64,000 nt of DNA from Prosopocoilus inquinatus (Eukaryota; Arthropoda; Insecta; Coleoptera; Lucanidae), in the NCBI GenBank assembly GCA_036172665.1, contig CM069879.1, forward strand, positions 20,623,924-20,687,923, read 5' to 3'. The position numbers and the translations under genes are program-made. Positions 10,063 to 22,900 of the stretch are shown piece after piece. The notes under the pieces were generated by a model, which was given only the letters and a program-made list of their open reading frames with translations, ran no database searches and had not been told where the DNA came from. Numbering within the stretch: position 1 is the stretch's first letter; the number at the start of each line of letters is the position of its first letter.

Positions 10063-12330
10063 TAGAGAGCGGATTTATATGCGAGCAATTTTGATGAAAT
10101 ATGCGCGTATATATGCACTAAAAAATGATGAAATATGCACATATATATGCACTAAAAAATGATGAAATATGCACATATATATATGCACTAAAAATGGCGA
10201 AATATGTGCAAGATAGGCCGAACACTTCAAATAATGCAATAACTGGTCTACTGTGTTTTATGGGCATTCTTATTCAAATAAAAAACATTATATTTTATAC
10301 AATTTATTTACATTTATTTGTAAACGCTTATATGAAGGAAGTATGTATATTATGTATGTACATTATTAAGTAAATATTATAACGACTAAAAAAATCTTCG
10401 ATTATAATTTAGAACAATGTGTTTTTCCAAGTTCTCTACCAGGAAATTTTGCCTTTTATCTGACAAAATATTTTTATAAATTGAAAAACTCCTTTCAACA
10501 TCCACGGAGGTAATTGGGGTATATTTAAAGTGACTCATAGCTGAAAATTCTACACTTAAGTCAATTTCAAAGTTTCCATTCAAAATTTCGTAAATTTCCT
10601 CAAGGGTTTTGAAGCCGCTATTTTTATCTAAAACGGATAAACATTTTTTATTTACTGAACTGCCGATTTTACCTGGAACTTTTTAAATATTCTCTTTAAA
10701 TTCTTTAACAATTTTAACGGATTCTATTAAAGACATTTTCGGTTTTTCTAAATTGTTTATAGTTTGTATTAAAAAACTGTAATGCATTTTGATGAAGTTC
10801 AGTTGATTTGCCAATGAAGTTTTTGTTACAATATTTTGTGCCTTTGCAATAGCAGCGCTATCTTGGGCATTAAACTCTACAACCAATTCCTTAATTGCTA
10901 CAAAATGTTCAGCATAAAACATTGCCGCTTCCAACCAAGTTCCCCACCTAGTCAACACTGGTTCGGGAGGTAAAGGTACATTCGGCAATTTTTCCCTGTA
11001 CAACTGAACCCGTAGGGGACTTTTGACAAATATTTTTTTAATGGTACTAATTAGTAGATTTACATCAGAAAATTCACATCTAATATGTTCAGCTACTCTG
11101 TTACATCCATGAGCTAAACAACTCACGTGAACTAAATTTTTATAAATTGTTTTAAATTGCTGCCCGGCTTTAACCATGTAAGGGGCAGCATCTGATACCA
11201 TAAGTAAAATTTTTTCAGTAGGAACTATATTAGGTGAGAAAAATTTCATAAAACATTCATTAACAGATCTTAAAATACTTAAATGATTAGTTTTGTCTAA
11301 CTGTGTACAGGCTATTAAATAAGATTCACTAGGTTTATCTTCCCGCAAAGACCCTATTAACAAATTTACAATGTAACGCCCACAAGAATCAGTAGTTTCA
11401 TCCACAATAAAATAAATATATTGATTTTCTACGATTTTCTTGACTTCTTTTAGAGTATCGTTGTAGATGCGAGGCACGTAATTTTTTCTTAACGTACTTT
11501 CATCGGGAACATTTTTCTTGGTATATTTTTCCAAAAAACTTTTAAAAATAGAATTTTGCAGTTTTTTCAAAGGTATGTTTATGTATGTTCTTGTTGTTCA
11601 TTAGATGAAGTCATCAACGACGGTCCACTGTCTAAGGGTAATTGAAATGTTTTCGATTCATTCATCTTCTTGCATTTTGACTTGTGTAGTTCTGTCCCGA
11701 CATGTTGTGTGACCGAAAATTTTCATTGGGTTGGTATCTACAACAAGAACTTGAATTTTTTTAAACTGTCTGAACTTTCAATATTCAAGAACCAAGCAAA
11801 TATTTACCTAAGGAGGAAGAAAACAAACTTAAAACTTACCATTTTACTACAGGCTTTACAGAATACGCTTCCATTGGTGTAAGCAAGCTCGGGATAGCTT
11901 CTGATCCAGGAATTAACCAGGCTCGAATTGTCTTTCGGCATATTGCACTTCTCACAAACAAAAATACTTTTACGGAAGAACTAAACGTTCGCAGCAATAA
12001 CCGACTAATAATCCGTGAAGAAGTGATGAAACAATATTGCAAACATGAACGCCCCACCGCATCGTTAAGAAAGTACTTGGAAATCCCTAATTCACTACTT
12101 GGAAAATTCTGCCTGCTTAAGCCCAAGAAGGGTGCAAAGTAGACCCTAATTAATGCAACAACATGTTCTGACGAATTAAGAATTCAGGAAAAAATTTACT
12201 CACTTCGACACAAATTCTTTCAAATATGCATATATATGCACGTTTTTAAGAAATATGCGAAAATTGAACAAAATGCTCAAATATGCAAAATATGCATGCA
12301 ATATGCATTTAGCATAGAATCCGCTCTTTA
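10063..12330 (-). mobile_element. Complete but defective hAT transposon (hAT-2) with 8-bp target duplication
   Basis: The left end TAGAGAGCGGATTTATATGC and the reversed right end TAAAGAGCGGATTCTATGC form the inverted repeats. A perfect 8-bp duplication ATAATTAT lies at 10055-10062 and 12331-12338. A tandem ATATGCAC / ACTAAAAAATGATGAA motif is repeated three times just inside the left end (10080-10200), and GCATAT motifs cluster at the right end. The transposase gene is on the minus strand and is broken. Confidence 0.9.
10386..11941 (-). pseudogene. hAT-2 transposase pseudogene, two exons, two stops and one frameshift
   Basis: Exon 1 (11941-11840) reads MPKDNSSLVNSWIRSYPEL and then the first BED-finger half, FCKACSKM. 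A 102-nt GT-AG intron (11738-11839) sits at exactly the same codon position as in hAT-1. Exon 2 continues with a TGA at 11723-11725, then KFSVTQHVGTELHKSK (second finger half). It has a frameshift near 11575, a long open part (11570-10683), a TAA at 10683-10685 and the C-terminal block SVDVERSFSIYKNILSDKRQ. VDETTD, VSDAAPYM and LTRWGTWLEAA are kept, so catalytic residues survive. The gene is disabled only by these three lesions, which suggests moderate age. Confidence 0.88.
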
Positions 12331-12430
12331 ATAATTATACTTTACCTTTGTTTTTTTTTTTAATGGAAATCATAGATATCGTTAAAAAGATTATTTATCA
12401 AGCTTTTCAATAATACATAATATGTTGGTA

Positions 12431-12917
12431 TTATTTTCGAAAATGGCCGAGCTGTAAGCAAATTAATCTATTTGTTACTTTTATGCGAATTATAGTAGGC
12501 CTTGATTCATGTAAAACAATAAAATATTCATTAAACTGTAGACTTTTAATAACACTCACAACTGCACTCAACAAAATTCTACATTCTAATATAATATTCG
12601 AGTACCTATCGTACCGTTTTCTTTTGTTCCTTGTTAATTACATTTTTTCCTTTTTCTTTACTTTTTTTATAACAATAATAATAATAAGGTTTATTTGATC
12701 ATTACAAGCGAGAACACAAAAATTCTAAGACTAAAATAATGGCGTAATGATCAAAGAATCCGAATCAGCGTTTCCCATGGGAAAAGCTGCTCTTCCTTCG
12801 GATCCCTTTCATTAATAATACTATCAAATAAATATGAAACTGTAAACTTAAAAGAAAAAATGAAATATAATTAAGTGAAGAAACGGAACTGAAAGAAAAT
12901 TATATTAAGTAGGTATA
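12431..12917. other. AT-rich spacer without a gene
   Basis: No coding signal. It contains T-rich and AATAAT microsatellite-like tracts (12640-12690). Confidence 0.4.
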
Positions 12918-13281
12918 CAGCGTGGAAACTAAGTAGCGGATAAAATCCATAACTCCGTTAATATTTGTAATACAGCAAAAATCTAAAAGGGGTATAGCGA
13001 TTCAAATTACAGCGCATAAGAAGAAGTATATTTTGAGATATTTTCATGAATTTTTTTTAAGTTATGACGTCATCAAGATTTTTTTTAAATGACAACCTAT
13101 ATCTTTTATTTTTGATTTCGGTGGGTTTTTTTTAACCTACTTTCAACAGTATAAAATTTTGAATCGATTACATAACAAAAAATTCAAGAAAAACGGCCAT
13201 AAAAGTTTAATTGTAAAGTTGAAGAAATTAACAGAATATCTAGTTAGCTAGGTGTAAAACAAACAAAATTTGTTTGATTGA
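12918..13281 (+). repeat. Left long terminal inverted repeat of the DD41D mariner
   Basis: Matches the reverse complement of 14473-14857 with few differences and one indel near its inner end. It contains TGACGTCA (13066-13073), which also appears in the right copy. Confidence 0.88.
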
Positions 13282-13375
13282 CAAGAACTTGTAAATACCT
13301 ATCACAATAAAGTGAGTATTTTTATTCCCTGTGGATAGTAGGAGTTACACTAATTATTAAAAACCTTTTACCAAA

Positions 13376-14462
13376 ATGGTGTTGCTGACTGAAAAACAAA
13401 GAATTGAAGTTCTAATGATGATTGGGTATGGCGATCGAATTAGAACTCATCAAGAGGTGTGTCGACTTTTTATAGACAAATATCCTGATCAGCAAATAAG
13501 TCAATCCACAGTCAGCAGAATAGAAAAAATTTCGAAATTACGGTATTGTGAAAGACCTTCCAAAAACTAGCTACCCTAAGACAAAATTAATTGACGATGT
13601 GCAGCTTGATATTTTTCTAGAAATAGAAAATAATCCGCATTCGACTAGTCGAGACATTGCTTTAGAGCACAACCTGAGCCATACCTCGGTACTGAAACTT
13701 TTAAAAATGCAAAAGTTTCATCCGTATAAAGTAAAATTAGTCCATGAGTTAGCAGAAACTGACTATGATCATAGACAAGAATTTTGTGAAGAAATGTTGG
13801 AAATTTGCAATCGTGATCCAATGTTCTCGCAGCGTATAATTTTTTCTGATGAGGCAAGTTTTACTTTACATGGAACTGTTAACAGACATAATTGTCGATA
13901 TTGGTCTAGGGAAAATCCCCACTGGATGCAAGAAGCTCATACTCAACATCCCCAGAAGCTCAACGTATGGACAGGAATTGTCGGAGACAGAATTTTAGGT
14001 CCATTCTTTATCGAAGGTAATTTAACTGGTGAGAAATATCTACACTTCTTACAATTCGAATTAGTACCTGCATTGGCGATATTATTTCCTAATGAAAATG
14101 ACTGTGATGTACCAAACAATAACATTTGGATGCAACACGACGGTGCTCCGCCACACTACGCAGTTGATGTGCGACGTTATTTGGACGAGATGTTCCCAGG
14201 TAGATGGATAGGAAGAAGAGGTCCAATGGAATGGCCAGCTAGATCCCCTGATCTAAATCCATTAGACTTTTTTCTATGGGGGTACTTAAAAAGCAAGGTG
14301 TATAAAAATAGACCTAACAACTTAGACGATCTTAAAGAAAGAATTCGACAGGAGTGTAGGTTAATAACACCTCAAACTATTCAAAATGTAATAAATGAAT
14401 TTTATGAGCGTCTTGGGTATTGTCAGTTGGTGCATGGTCGTCAGTTTGAACATTTATTGTGA
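13376..14462 (+). pseudogene. DD41D mariner transposase with one frameshift
   Basis: The reading starts MVLLTEKQRIEVLMMIGYGD and has an N-terminal helix-turn-helix region (SQSTVSRIEK). It shifts frame in an A-run near 13529, where one extra A or two missing bases moves it to the second frame (KFRNYGIVKDLPKTSYPKT). The rest is open to 14462. Catalytic residues read as D in IFSDEASF, D in MQHDGAPPH and D in SPDLNPLDFFLWGY, with 41 residues between the last two. This gives a DD41D signature as in the rosa/visitor-like mariner groups. The single lesion and well-matched terminal repeats suggest a young copy. A sequencing indel in the homopolymer is a real alternative. Confidence 0.85.
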
Positions 14463-14472
14463 TTTCAATGAC

Positions 14473-14857
14473 TGTCAAAATCAAATTTTGTTTATTTACA
14501 CCTTAATTTTGTTTCGTTTTAAACCTAGCTAACTAGATGTTCTGTTTATTTCTTCAACTTTACAATTAAACTTTTATGGCCGTTTTTCTTGAATTTTTTG
14601 TTATGTAATCGATCCAAAATTTTATACTGTTGAAAGCAGGTTAAAGAATCCCACCGAAATAAAAAATAAAAAGTATAGGTTGTCATTTAAAAAAAATCTT
14701 GATGACGTCATAACTTAAAAAAAATTCATGAAAATATCTCAAAATATACTTCTTCTTATGCGCTGTAATTTGAATCGCTATACCCCTTTTAGATTTTTGC
14801 TTTATTACAAATATTAACGGAGTTATGGATTTTATCCGCTACTTAGTTTCCATGCTG
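14473..14857 (-). repeat. Right long terminal inverted repeat of the DD41D mariner
   Basis: Inverse partner of 12918-13281, starting about 10 bp after the transposase stop codon. Confidence 0.88.
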
Positions 14858-14866
14858 TATGATATG

Positions 14867-16729
14867 TACAGGGGGATTAATTTCGATGTCTCTTATGGGC
14901 ATCTCCGTAACTATAAGAGATAGAAAAAAACTAGTGGCTAAGTCTCGATCTCTCTTTTGGAGATTAAGTCAATAGCGTAAACAAAAATTGGCTATCAACT
15001 TTTGTTTTCAAGTTATAGGCAAAAATTGCCATTTTCGACTTTTCGTTTTTCGGTCATATCTCGTTTATTTCTAGAGATATTAAAAAACTGTTTCATCATT
15101 ATTAGGACACTTTTTGGAATACAATTCAGTGGTGTATTTATTTTATAACGAGATATAACATAAAGTTATATATTTTTTAAATGGAAATCATAGTGGGCAA
15201 TGCCCTCATTAAATAGAGATTTTTTTTCTGCTTTCAAAAATATATACTTTGTTGGGTTTATTTCTTACAATTAATAGGAAAAACTGTTATTTTTATTATT
15301 ATCCTTACGTACCCTAGTCTCAGTAGGCTGGATTCAATACACTGCGATTTTTTTTTGTTTTATTGAATATTAACGGACTTTCAAACCTTTAGACAGTTTT
15401 GCCCGCGTAAAGAATTTCATATTCACTTTATTTTACAAAACCCCGTTTGAAAAATGTAGCACCCATCGCGACCGATCTGGCAAAAGCTTTTTTATTTTAT
15501 TAAATATGAATACACGCAAATCTAGTTTGATACATGTCCGATTTTGTTTATATTTTACTATTTGTGTGTTTGTGTTTGTCTTTTTTGTGTTTTTAATAAA
15601 ATATAACTCAAGACAAACAAAAAAAAGGAAATTAGTTATTATTTATTACCTTTATGTTTATTCGGACAACTCGCATTTGAGTTTAAAATCATGTTACCTT
15701 TTCGTTTCTCTTGACTAATTGTTTATTTACATGACTGACGAAACTATAAAGCGATAACGAAACGTAGTGTTCTTGCAATTTTACAGTGTCCCTTTTAAAG
15801 TTTACAAACTACTTTCTCTCACATATTTCATCGGACAAGAGTCGTCTTCAATTATGTTTTATTTTGAAGTCGTTTCTTGTCCAATGGAAATTGTATAAAA
15901 ATAGTTTTCAACCTTTAAACGGACACTGAAAATTGCACGAACGTTCAACGTTTCTTCCTAACGAAGCTATCAACCGATAGTGAAACGTTGAGTGTTTGTG
16001 CGGTGTTGACCATTTACAGATTGAAAACAATTTTTTTACGAATTTTCGGCCATAACATTCTTGTTAAAATGTTCTGTGACACGTGATGAATGATACACTC
16101 ATTTTCAAAAGAAAGTCAGATAGGAGCTCTTGTCAGAACGGTCGCCAAAACGATAAAACGGAATTTGTAAATTAATGCGAATAGGAAATTATTTACGCAG
16201 TCAAAACTGAAAATATTTGAAAGCTCGTTAAAATTTTTTGCAAAACAAAAAATCGGCACCGTATTGAACCCAGCCTATTGAGACTAGGATATTTACGCAA
16301 GGATAATAAGAAAAATGACAATTTTTCCTATTAATTATAAAAAATAAACCTAACAAAGTATATATTTTTGAAAACAGAAAAAAATCTCTATTTAATGACG
16401 GCATTGCTCACTATGATTTCCATTAAAAAAAAACATAACTTTATGTTATATCTCGAAAATTTAAGTAAAGTTGTATTCCAAAAAGTGTCCCAATAATGTT
16501 CAAGCTGCTTTTTAATATATCTAGAAATAAACGAGATATGACCGAAAAACGAAAAGTCGAAAATGGAAATTTTTGCCTATAATTTGGAAACAAACGATGA
16601 TAGACAATTTTTGTTTACACTATTGACGTAATTTCCAAAAAAGAGATCGAGACTTGGTCACCAGTTGCTTTCTATCTCTTATAGTTACGGAGATGCCCAT
16701 AAGAGACATCGAAATTAATCCACCTTATA
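14867..16729. mobile_element. 1.86-kb foldback element, palindromic over nearly its whole length
   Basis: The left end TACAGGGGGATTAATTTCG corresponds to the reversed right end TATAAGGTGGATTAATTTCG. The next about 490 bp are inverted at good identity. Weaker but clear inverted similarity continues to a centre near 15853 (GACAAGAGTCGTCTTC against GAAGTCGTTTCTTGTC). No transposase frame is present; the 70-codon frame near 15506 has no family features. The left end lies 9 bp after the mariner end, and the right end abuts the MITE at 16728. TA target is likely. It shares the ATGGGCATCTCCGTAACTAT end motif with the other foldbacks. Confidence 0.8.
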
Positions 16730-16834
16730 CAGTCGCGATCATCCTAATCGAGACCGCTGTAAGCTAACTGCGCCCTTATTGACGTGGTAATTGTCAATTG
16801 CCAATCAGACTCGATTAGCATGATCGCGACTGTA
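16728..16834. mobile_element. About 107-bp MITE with 25-bp inverted repeats
   Basis: TACAGTCGCGATCAT(C)CTAA at the left is mirrored by TTAGCATGATCGCGACTGTA at the right, with one mismatch over 25 bp. No coding capacity. It abuts or lies in the right end of the foldback element and lies about 125 bp downstream of the LAMP-like stop codon. Confidence 0.8.
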
Positions 16835-16909
16835 CGTATTATGAAATATCTGACTTGATTTAATTCTTTCAATTTCCTTTTTTTCACTTGTTTTTAGAAT
16901 CTATATAAG

Positions 16910-16915
16910 TTTATT
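16910..16915 (-). terminator. Poly(A) signal of the LAMP-like gene
   Basis: AATAAA on the minus strand, about 45 nt after the stop codon at 16959. Confidence 0.55.
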
Positions 16916-16958
16916 TCAGCATGATTACGAAATTAAGTATTCCGTGGTCTTATTAGCG

Positions 16959-19900
16959 CTACAACGCAATCGCCAAAATCGTCCCGGCAGCGATCAGGAC
17001 AGTTTCAACCTTGAAGCCCAACTGGGCATTGCATTCAAACGGTGGTCCAAAATTCGAGCCTTTATACATGAAAGGCTGGAGTCGTAACACCCTCAAGAGA
17101 AGCGAGCCCCGATAATCTGTCGGAGAACTTTCTGGGTTGAGAGGGACCATTTTGATGTCGGATTCCTCACAGGTATAAGACATTCCGACGGGCGTTAAAA
17201 ACAACATTTGGTCATGTACTAATTTGAAGGTATCACCTGAAACTATTAAGTCCAAAACCCTGTTAATCATTTTTAATTAATGAAAACAAAGATGCAGTCG
17301 CGAGCAAAAAAAATAGTCGTTAGGAGTATTATTATTAACGGGTCGTTAAAAATTAAAAAAATATCTACTTTTGGGCGAGTTAGATTTTAATGAATTTAAT
17401 AAACAGAATACGCATGACACATGACAAAAGTTATTTGTTGTACAAAGCTAATCATGATCATTTCATAATAAAACAGGACGACAGTAGTCACAGAGTCAAA
17501 GGATGACATTAATGACTAGGCTTAGGATAATTATGCGTTTGCATAATTGCATATGCAAATGCATATTTGGAGCATTTTTATACACAAATGCATATTTTAA
17601 CTTTTTAGGGCATTAATGCATAACTTCCTGCATTTTTTTGTTTTAATTGCAAATTTGCGATTATTTCTTATTGCCAAGTGCAAACTGACATTTTATAGCA
17701 GACAATCTGAACAACTAGTGTTTCAAAATCAGAATACTTGGAAATAATAAGAGGATTAACAGTGTATGAAAACCGCCATTGTGTACTGCGACCGCACATT
17801 ATCCCACGAATTTCCAAGTATTTTGTCCGCGTTAATAGTACTCGTACAGACCATGGTATGGGGTAGCTCTCTTTCTAATTTTACCAGGAAATTGTGCAGA
17901 AAATTTCATCAACCTTCAGTAGTTGTATGCTGATTGCAATAGGATTAACATCTCTCTAGATGTCAAAAGAAAAAAGGTGTGTAAGTGCAATTTTAAACCA
18001 GTTTGTGAAGGACTACGATGATTTTATAACGGATGGGCGTCTGTTATTTTGTAAATACTGCGAGGTTCATGTTACGGCAACCAAAAAGTTTCAAGTCACG
18101 CAGCATCTTCAAACCGGAAAGCATGCAAGTAATAAAAATCGCAAAAGGGGAAATAACGAACGGCAAGTGTTCGTTTCTAATTTACCGACGCCTGGACCCA
18201 GACATCCCATTAGCTAAGATAAAAAATGAAGTTCTTTGCCATTTTTTGGAAAAATATATTTACAAAGCAAAATATTCCAGATGAATCGACATTAAGAAAA
18301 AATTATGTTTCTGAATTGTATATATTAACATTGGATAAATTAAGAGCAAAAGTAAAGGATCATTCTATTTGGGTGTCGTTGGATGAAACAACCGATGAAG
18401 AACAAAGATGCATAGGAAATTTTGTGTTTGGTATATTAGGGGTTCCTGAAGAAAAAAATAAATCATATCTGCTGACTTTAAAAGTGTTGGACAAAGTAAA
18501 TCATTCAACAGTCGCTGCTTTTTTCAACGACTCTTTAAGTTTATTGTGGCCGTCTGGAATTTTATATGAAAAAGTGCTAGCGGTTTGTAGTGATGCTGCA
18601 CCATATATGTGCAAAACAATGCGGGGACTGCAGGTTTTATACCCAAACATGATACATGTGACCTGTTTAGCACATGGCTTACATCGAGTAGCTGATTTAG
18701 TTCGTAATCTTTATTGAAATGTTAATGTGCTATCATCTGTGAAAAAGATTTTCCTTAAGGCACCAAGTCGTATTCAGAAGTTTCGGGAAATTTCGGGTGA
18801 CATTCCACTTCCACCTGCGCCAATCATTACAAGATGGGGAAGTTGGATCGACGCTGCTGTGTATTACGCTGAAAATTTTGAAATTGTGAAAAAAATTGTT
18901 GATGAATTCGACTATGAGGAAGCGCAGTGCATCGAAGAAGCACAGAGTATTCTGAGAAAAAAAGGTATTCGAGAAGATTTAATTTTTATTCGAGCTAATC
19001 TGGCATGCATTTCGACTGCAATCTCCAAGCTAGAAGCTAAGGGTCTATCTTTACAAGAAAGCATTCAAATAGTAGAACATAGTTAACGGTTTAGCAAAAC
19101 TCCAGAAAAATGTTTTTATCAATAAATTAAACGAAGTGCTGTCAAAGAGTACGGGCTATCAGCAACTGAAGAATATAAGTGAAGTGTTGCAAAATGAATC
19201 GACCCTTAATGAAAAAAACGAACATTTAAGTGTCAATGACGTTGTAAAATACGAATTTGTACCAATAGTGTCCTGCGATGTCGAGAGAGTGTTTTCTCAG
19301 TACAAAAATATTCTCGCCGACAACAGGCGCAAATTTACTTTTGAGAATTTGTTACACCATGTTGTAGTTAAATGTAATTATAATTTGTTTCTATAATAAC
19401 GACTAAATAAATAATTTAGAATTAAAAAAAAAGTTTTTCTTTTTTTGTAGCAAAATAATGAAGAATGTGGTAACATAAACAATATTATTTATTCTATAAA
19501 AGTTAATTTTTAATGCATATTTAAGTGCATATTTTTGATGATTTTAGTGCATATGTGCATGCATATTTTAAAGTTTTTTAATCCATAATTATCCTAAGCT
19601 TATTAATGACCAAATTTTTGTGCTCGCGGCTGTACAGGTTGACCATTTTTCTAGCCCAAGCATGGGGATCTCACATATCTTAAGAGATACGAGGTCGGTT
19701 AAATTAGGCCAAAGTTGCGTGTTTTCACGCTAATTAATAATCGGAAAAGCAATTTAAATTATTCCTTTTCGTTTTGAAGATATTGAGAAAAATCTAAAAT
19801 TTTTAATTTTCGTTCTTATTTTTTAAATCGAAAACAGATAAAGCTAGACATTTATAACTTACACTTTATTAAGGCATTTTTTACGTAGAATCTAAATCTG

Positions 19901-22900
19901 TTATTACTGTCAAAATTGTAGAGTTACGACTGTCAACTTTTTTTTTTCTTATGGGCGCCATATTGGATTTTCATATTTCTAAATAAAGATTTTTTCTCCG
20001 ATTCTACCAATGTATCACACATTATGGTTGATTCGTCTTTTTAACCGAAATTTCTACTTTTTTATTTTTACGAAGAGCGCTGTGAAAACAATTAAGATTT
20101 TGACACTTATGTGGCGTTAGTTTAACCAAAAAAAAAACACAGAAGAAATTTTACACTCTTAAAAATCACATTTCAAAGAAGAATTAGTTTATGTATTGCG
20201 ATTAAAATGGCCTTTTTTCTGTTGTGGTTGCTTAAGTCTTGTCAAGACCTCAGGAGCGGGAGTATTTTGTGTGTGTAAAGTGTTCTTTGACTTTGTTGCT
20301 TCTAAACCTCCTCGTCGTTGTAGGGGAAGCAGTGACGAATTTTATCTCCGACACTGAAGGGTACCTGAAGTGGATACCGACCACTCCGGAAAAATATCTC
20401 AAGCGCGGTTGGAACCCACGACCATGCGATTGCAAAGCCGGTCCCTTATCACTTGGACCCTTAAGGCGTTATTTGGAAATAAATAATACATATTATTGCA
20501 CAATTTGAACAAGATTCTGTTAGAACTCTAGAACGCAAAAATAAATAAAGATTGCAGTGATTAATTATTATTATTATTATTATTACGTTCTTCTAGTGAT
20601 GCTGTTTAGTTTTCTATTCATCTATCGAAGATTCGTCGCGGCATGATCTAATATTCCCCATATACACCGTAATTCAGAAATGTATATTTTGACAAGGATA
20701 CCTTTTCATATATTTTTTTTATATTCAAAAATAAGAAACTGGTAAATTTTAGGGTATTAACATTACGTAATTGATGCACATTAACTTTTAAACTTCATTT
20801 ACTCCAAAACAGTTGAGTTTATCGAAATGCAATAAGAGGACCTTTTTTGTGCCAAGTAATGTAGAGAACATTATCTTCACAAAATTTTGTTGAAATATGT
20901 AAAAAATAAAAAGTTTGTGGTAAAATACTGAAAGCTACCCCTACAAAACTACCCCTTAAAATGGCTGGAGGATATAACAAATATATTGTTATTGCGTAGT
21001 TAGGTGCCTTATACCGGGTGGAAAGTTTCAAACCCGAACATAGCAAACTTGTATTGAAAACTATGTTTTTGTGAATTGCTGATCGCTATTTGAAGATACA
21101 AAAATGACAATGGTATTAAAGAAAAGAGAAAATTATGGACAATATTATGGTGTTAAAATTATTCCTAAATATTAATACTTTCGGAATATAAATAAAATGT
21201 TCAAATTTTAAACGAAAAATTTAGTCGCTTATGTCAGGTTTGAAACTTTCAGTTCTTTCAGTTAATGAAAAATAATTACCAAACAGTCAAAAAGTATTAT
21301 GAATTATTGTACAGAGCAAATAACAGGTAGGTTCTCATGTCGTTTAAGTTACAACAATTCTTTCTTTATTAGAATGATAATTGTATTCTACGTCATTGTA
21401 TACAAAAATACTGTTGTTTCTGATACTATCAATAAACTTGAAATGATGCCATGGGCAATCAATATCGACACATGTCGATGCTTAATCAGTTTTAAATTCA
21501 ATTGTACTAAGAATTAAAAATAAGTTTCACACTGTTCAACAATAAGTAACACGCAACTATAAGGAATATTAAAAAAAAACACATCAATTCCACAAATTCA
21601 GTTGCCATCAACGTTGTTTTGAAATTAATAAGAATACTAGGAAAGTATTTTGTGAAGCAATGCAGGAGCAAAGAAATAAATCCTAACAATTTTCCATCGT
21701 CAGTATGCTACACAAATGAATGGAATTTTATTTTGAATAAGAAGCATATTGTACAAAATTCTGGTTATTGAATTGCAAACTTCAAATCTGACATACTAAG
21801 GCGACTACATTTTTCATTTGAAATTTAAAAATTTAATTTCTATTTCAAAAGTATTATCACAATAGGAATTTTAACACGGTAACATTGGCCTTCATTTTAT
21901 CTTTCATTTAATACCATTGCCTTTTTTGTATCTTTAAATGGCGAGCAGTAACCTACAGAAACGTAGTTCTCAATGGAACTTTGCTATGTTAGGGTTTGAA
22001 ACTTTCCACCCGGTATATGTGTTTAAATGACTAGCTTCAAAAGTTAAAGGAATCAGAAGATAATGCCAAGACACAATATTTATATACTTATTATATTATT
22101 AGTGTCTATTTATCTGGTGATGCTCTTTCCTCTTCATTTACCGAATGTTCATCATCCAATTCCTCGTTCGTACTCTCAACTGTACATTCACAAAACTTTC
22201 TAGTAAACTTGAATCGGTATTAACGAAAATGCTTGTTTCATAATTCTGGTGATTCTTCAGATAATTGAAATAATTAACGGCACTAAGACGCGTTTAACAA
22301 CGATAGGTCCGACATCCATACAAATAGACACAGCTATAGTTTTGCAAACGTCCAAAGTAATTTGACATCAATTTTTCAGTATCGATTTGTAAACCAAACC
22401 ATATAATACTTAAAATTATTCTAAGCCCGAACTTTCCACCTCCTCATAAATTTATCTGCCAGATAATATCCTCGGAGACAATTGTATTGCATCGACCTTT
22501 TCCAAGGATGTTATTTGGCCAATAAATTTATTAGGAATTGGAATGATCAGGCATAAGCCTATTTAGACCGTTAATTTTATAAAGCTTATAAAACTGCTAT
22601 CCGCAAAAATCCGCAAAGTTTCTGTTTCATGTAGTAAAGTAGAATATTTATATATTGTAATCATGTATAGGAAACTTTATCCAATTACATCCATAACGAA
22701 ACAATAAGACCCGCAATATATTTATTTAATATTGAAGAAACGTTTTCTTTATAATTTGCTACAAAATAATGTTGCTTTTAAAAACATATTAATTTTAGAA
22801 TACAAACCTATTTTTTAATGTTTCATGGTTGGTAATTCGACACTATTCACAATAAAACATTGAAAACACAATGTATAAATTACTCGCAAAAAGAAGTTGC

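Larger units (their letters stand above)
9828..12410. mobile_element. Remnant of a long-inverted-repeat element, interrupted by hAT-2
   Basis: TACAGGTGTCCCATTTTCGATGG followed by a TATCTCCGT motif starts at 9828, similar to the end of the foldback element at 14867. After the hAT-2 insertion the sequence resumes (12339-12410) with TAATGGAAATCATAG, also shared with the 14867 element. Only one arm can be seen. Confidence 0.4.
12918..14857 (+). mobile_element. Tc1/mariner element of DD41D spacing with very long terminal inverted repeats
   Basis: The ends CAGCGTGGAAACTAAGTAGC and its inverse (CAGCATGGAAACTAAGTAGC read from the right) are flanked by TA at 12916-12917 and 14858-14859. The inverted repeats run about 365-385 bp (12918-13281 and 14473-14857) with high identity, far longer than the roughly 30 bp of classical mariners. 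The element is 1940 bp and has a single transposase gene between the repeats. Confidence 0.9.

Noticed and set aside
20400..20460. A tRNA gene on the minus strand
   Set aside because: A- and B-box-like words are present but no acceptor or anticodon stems could be formed; SINE-like remnant preferred.
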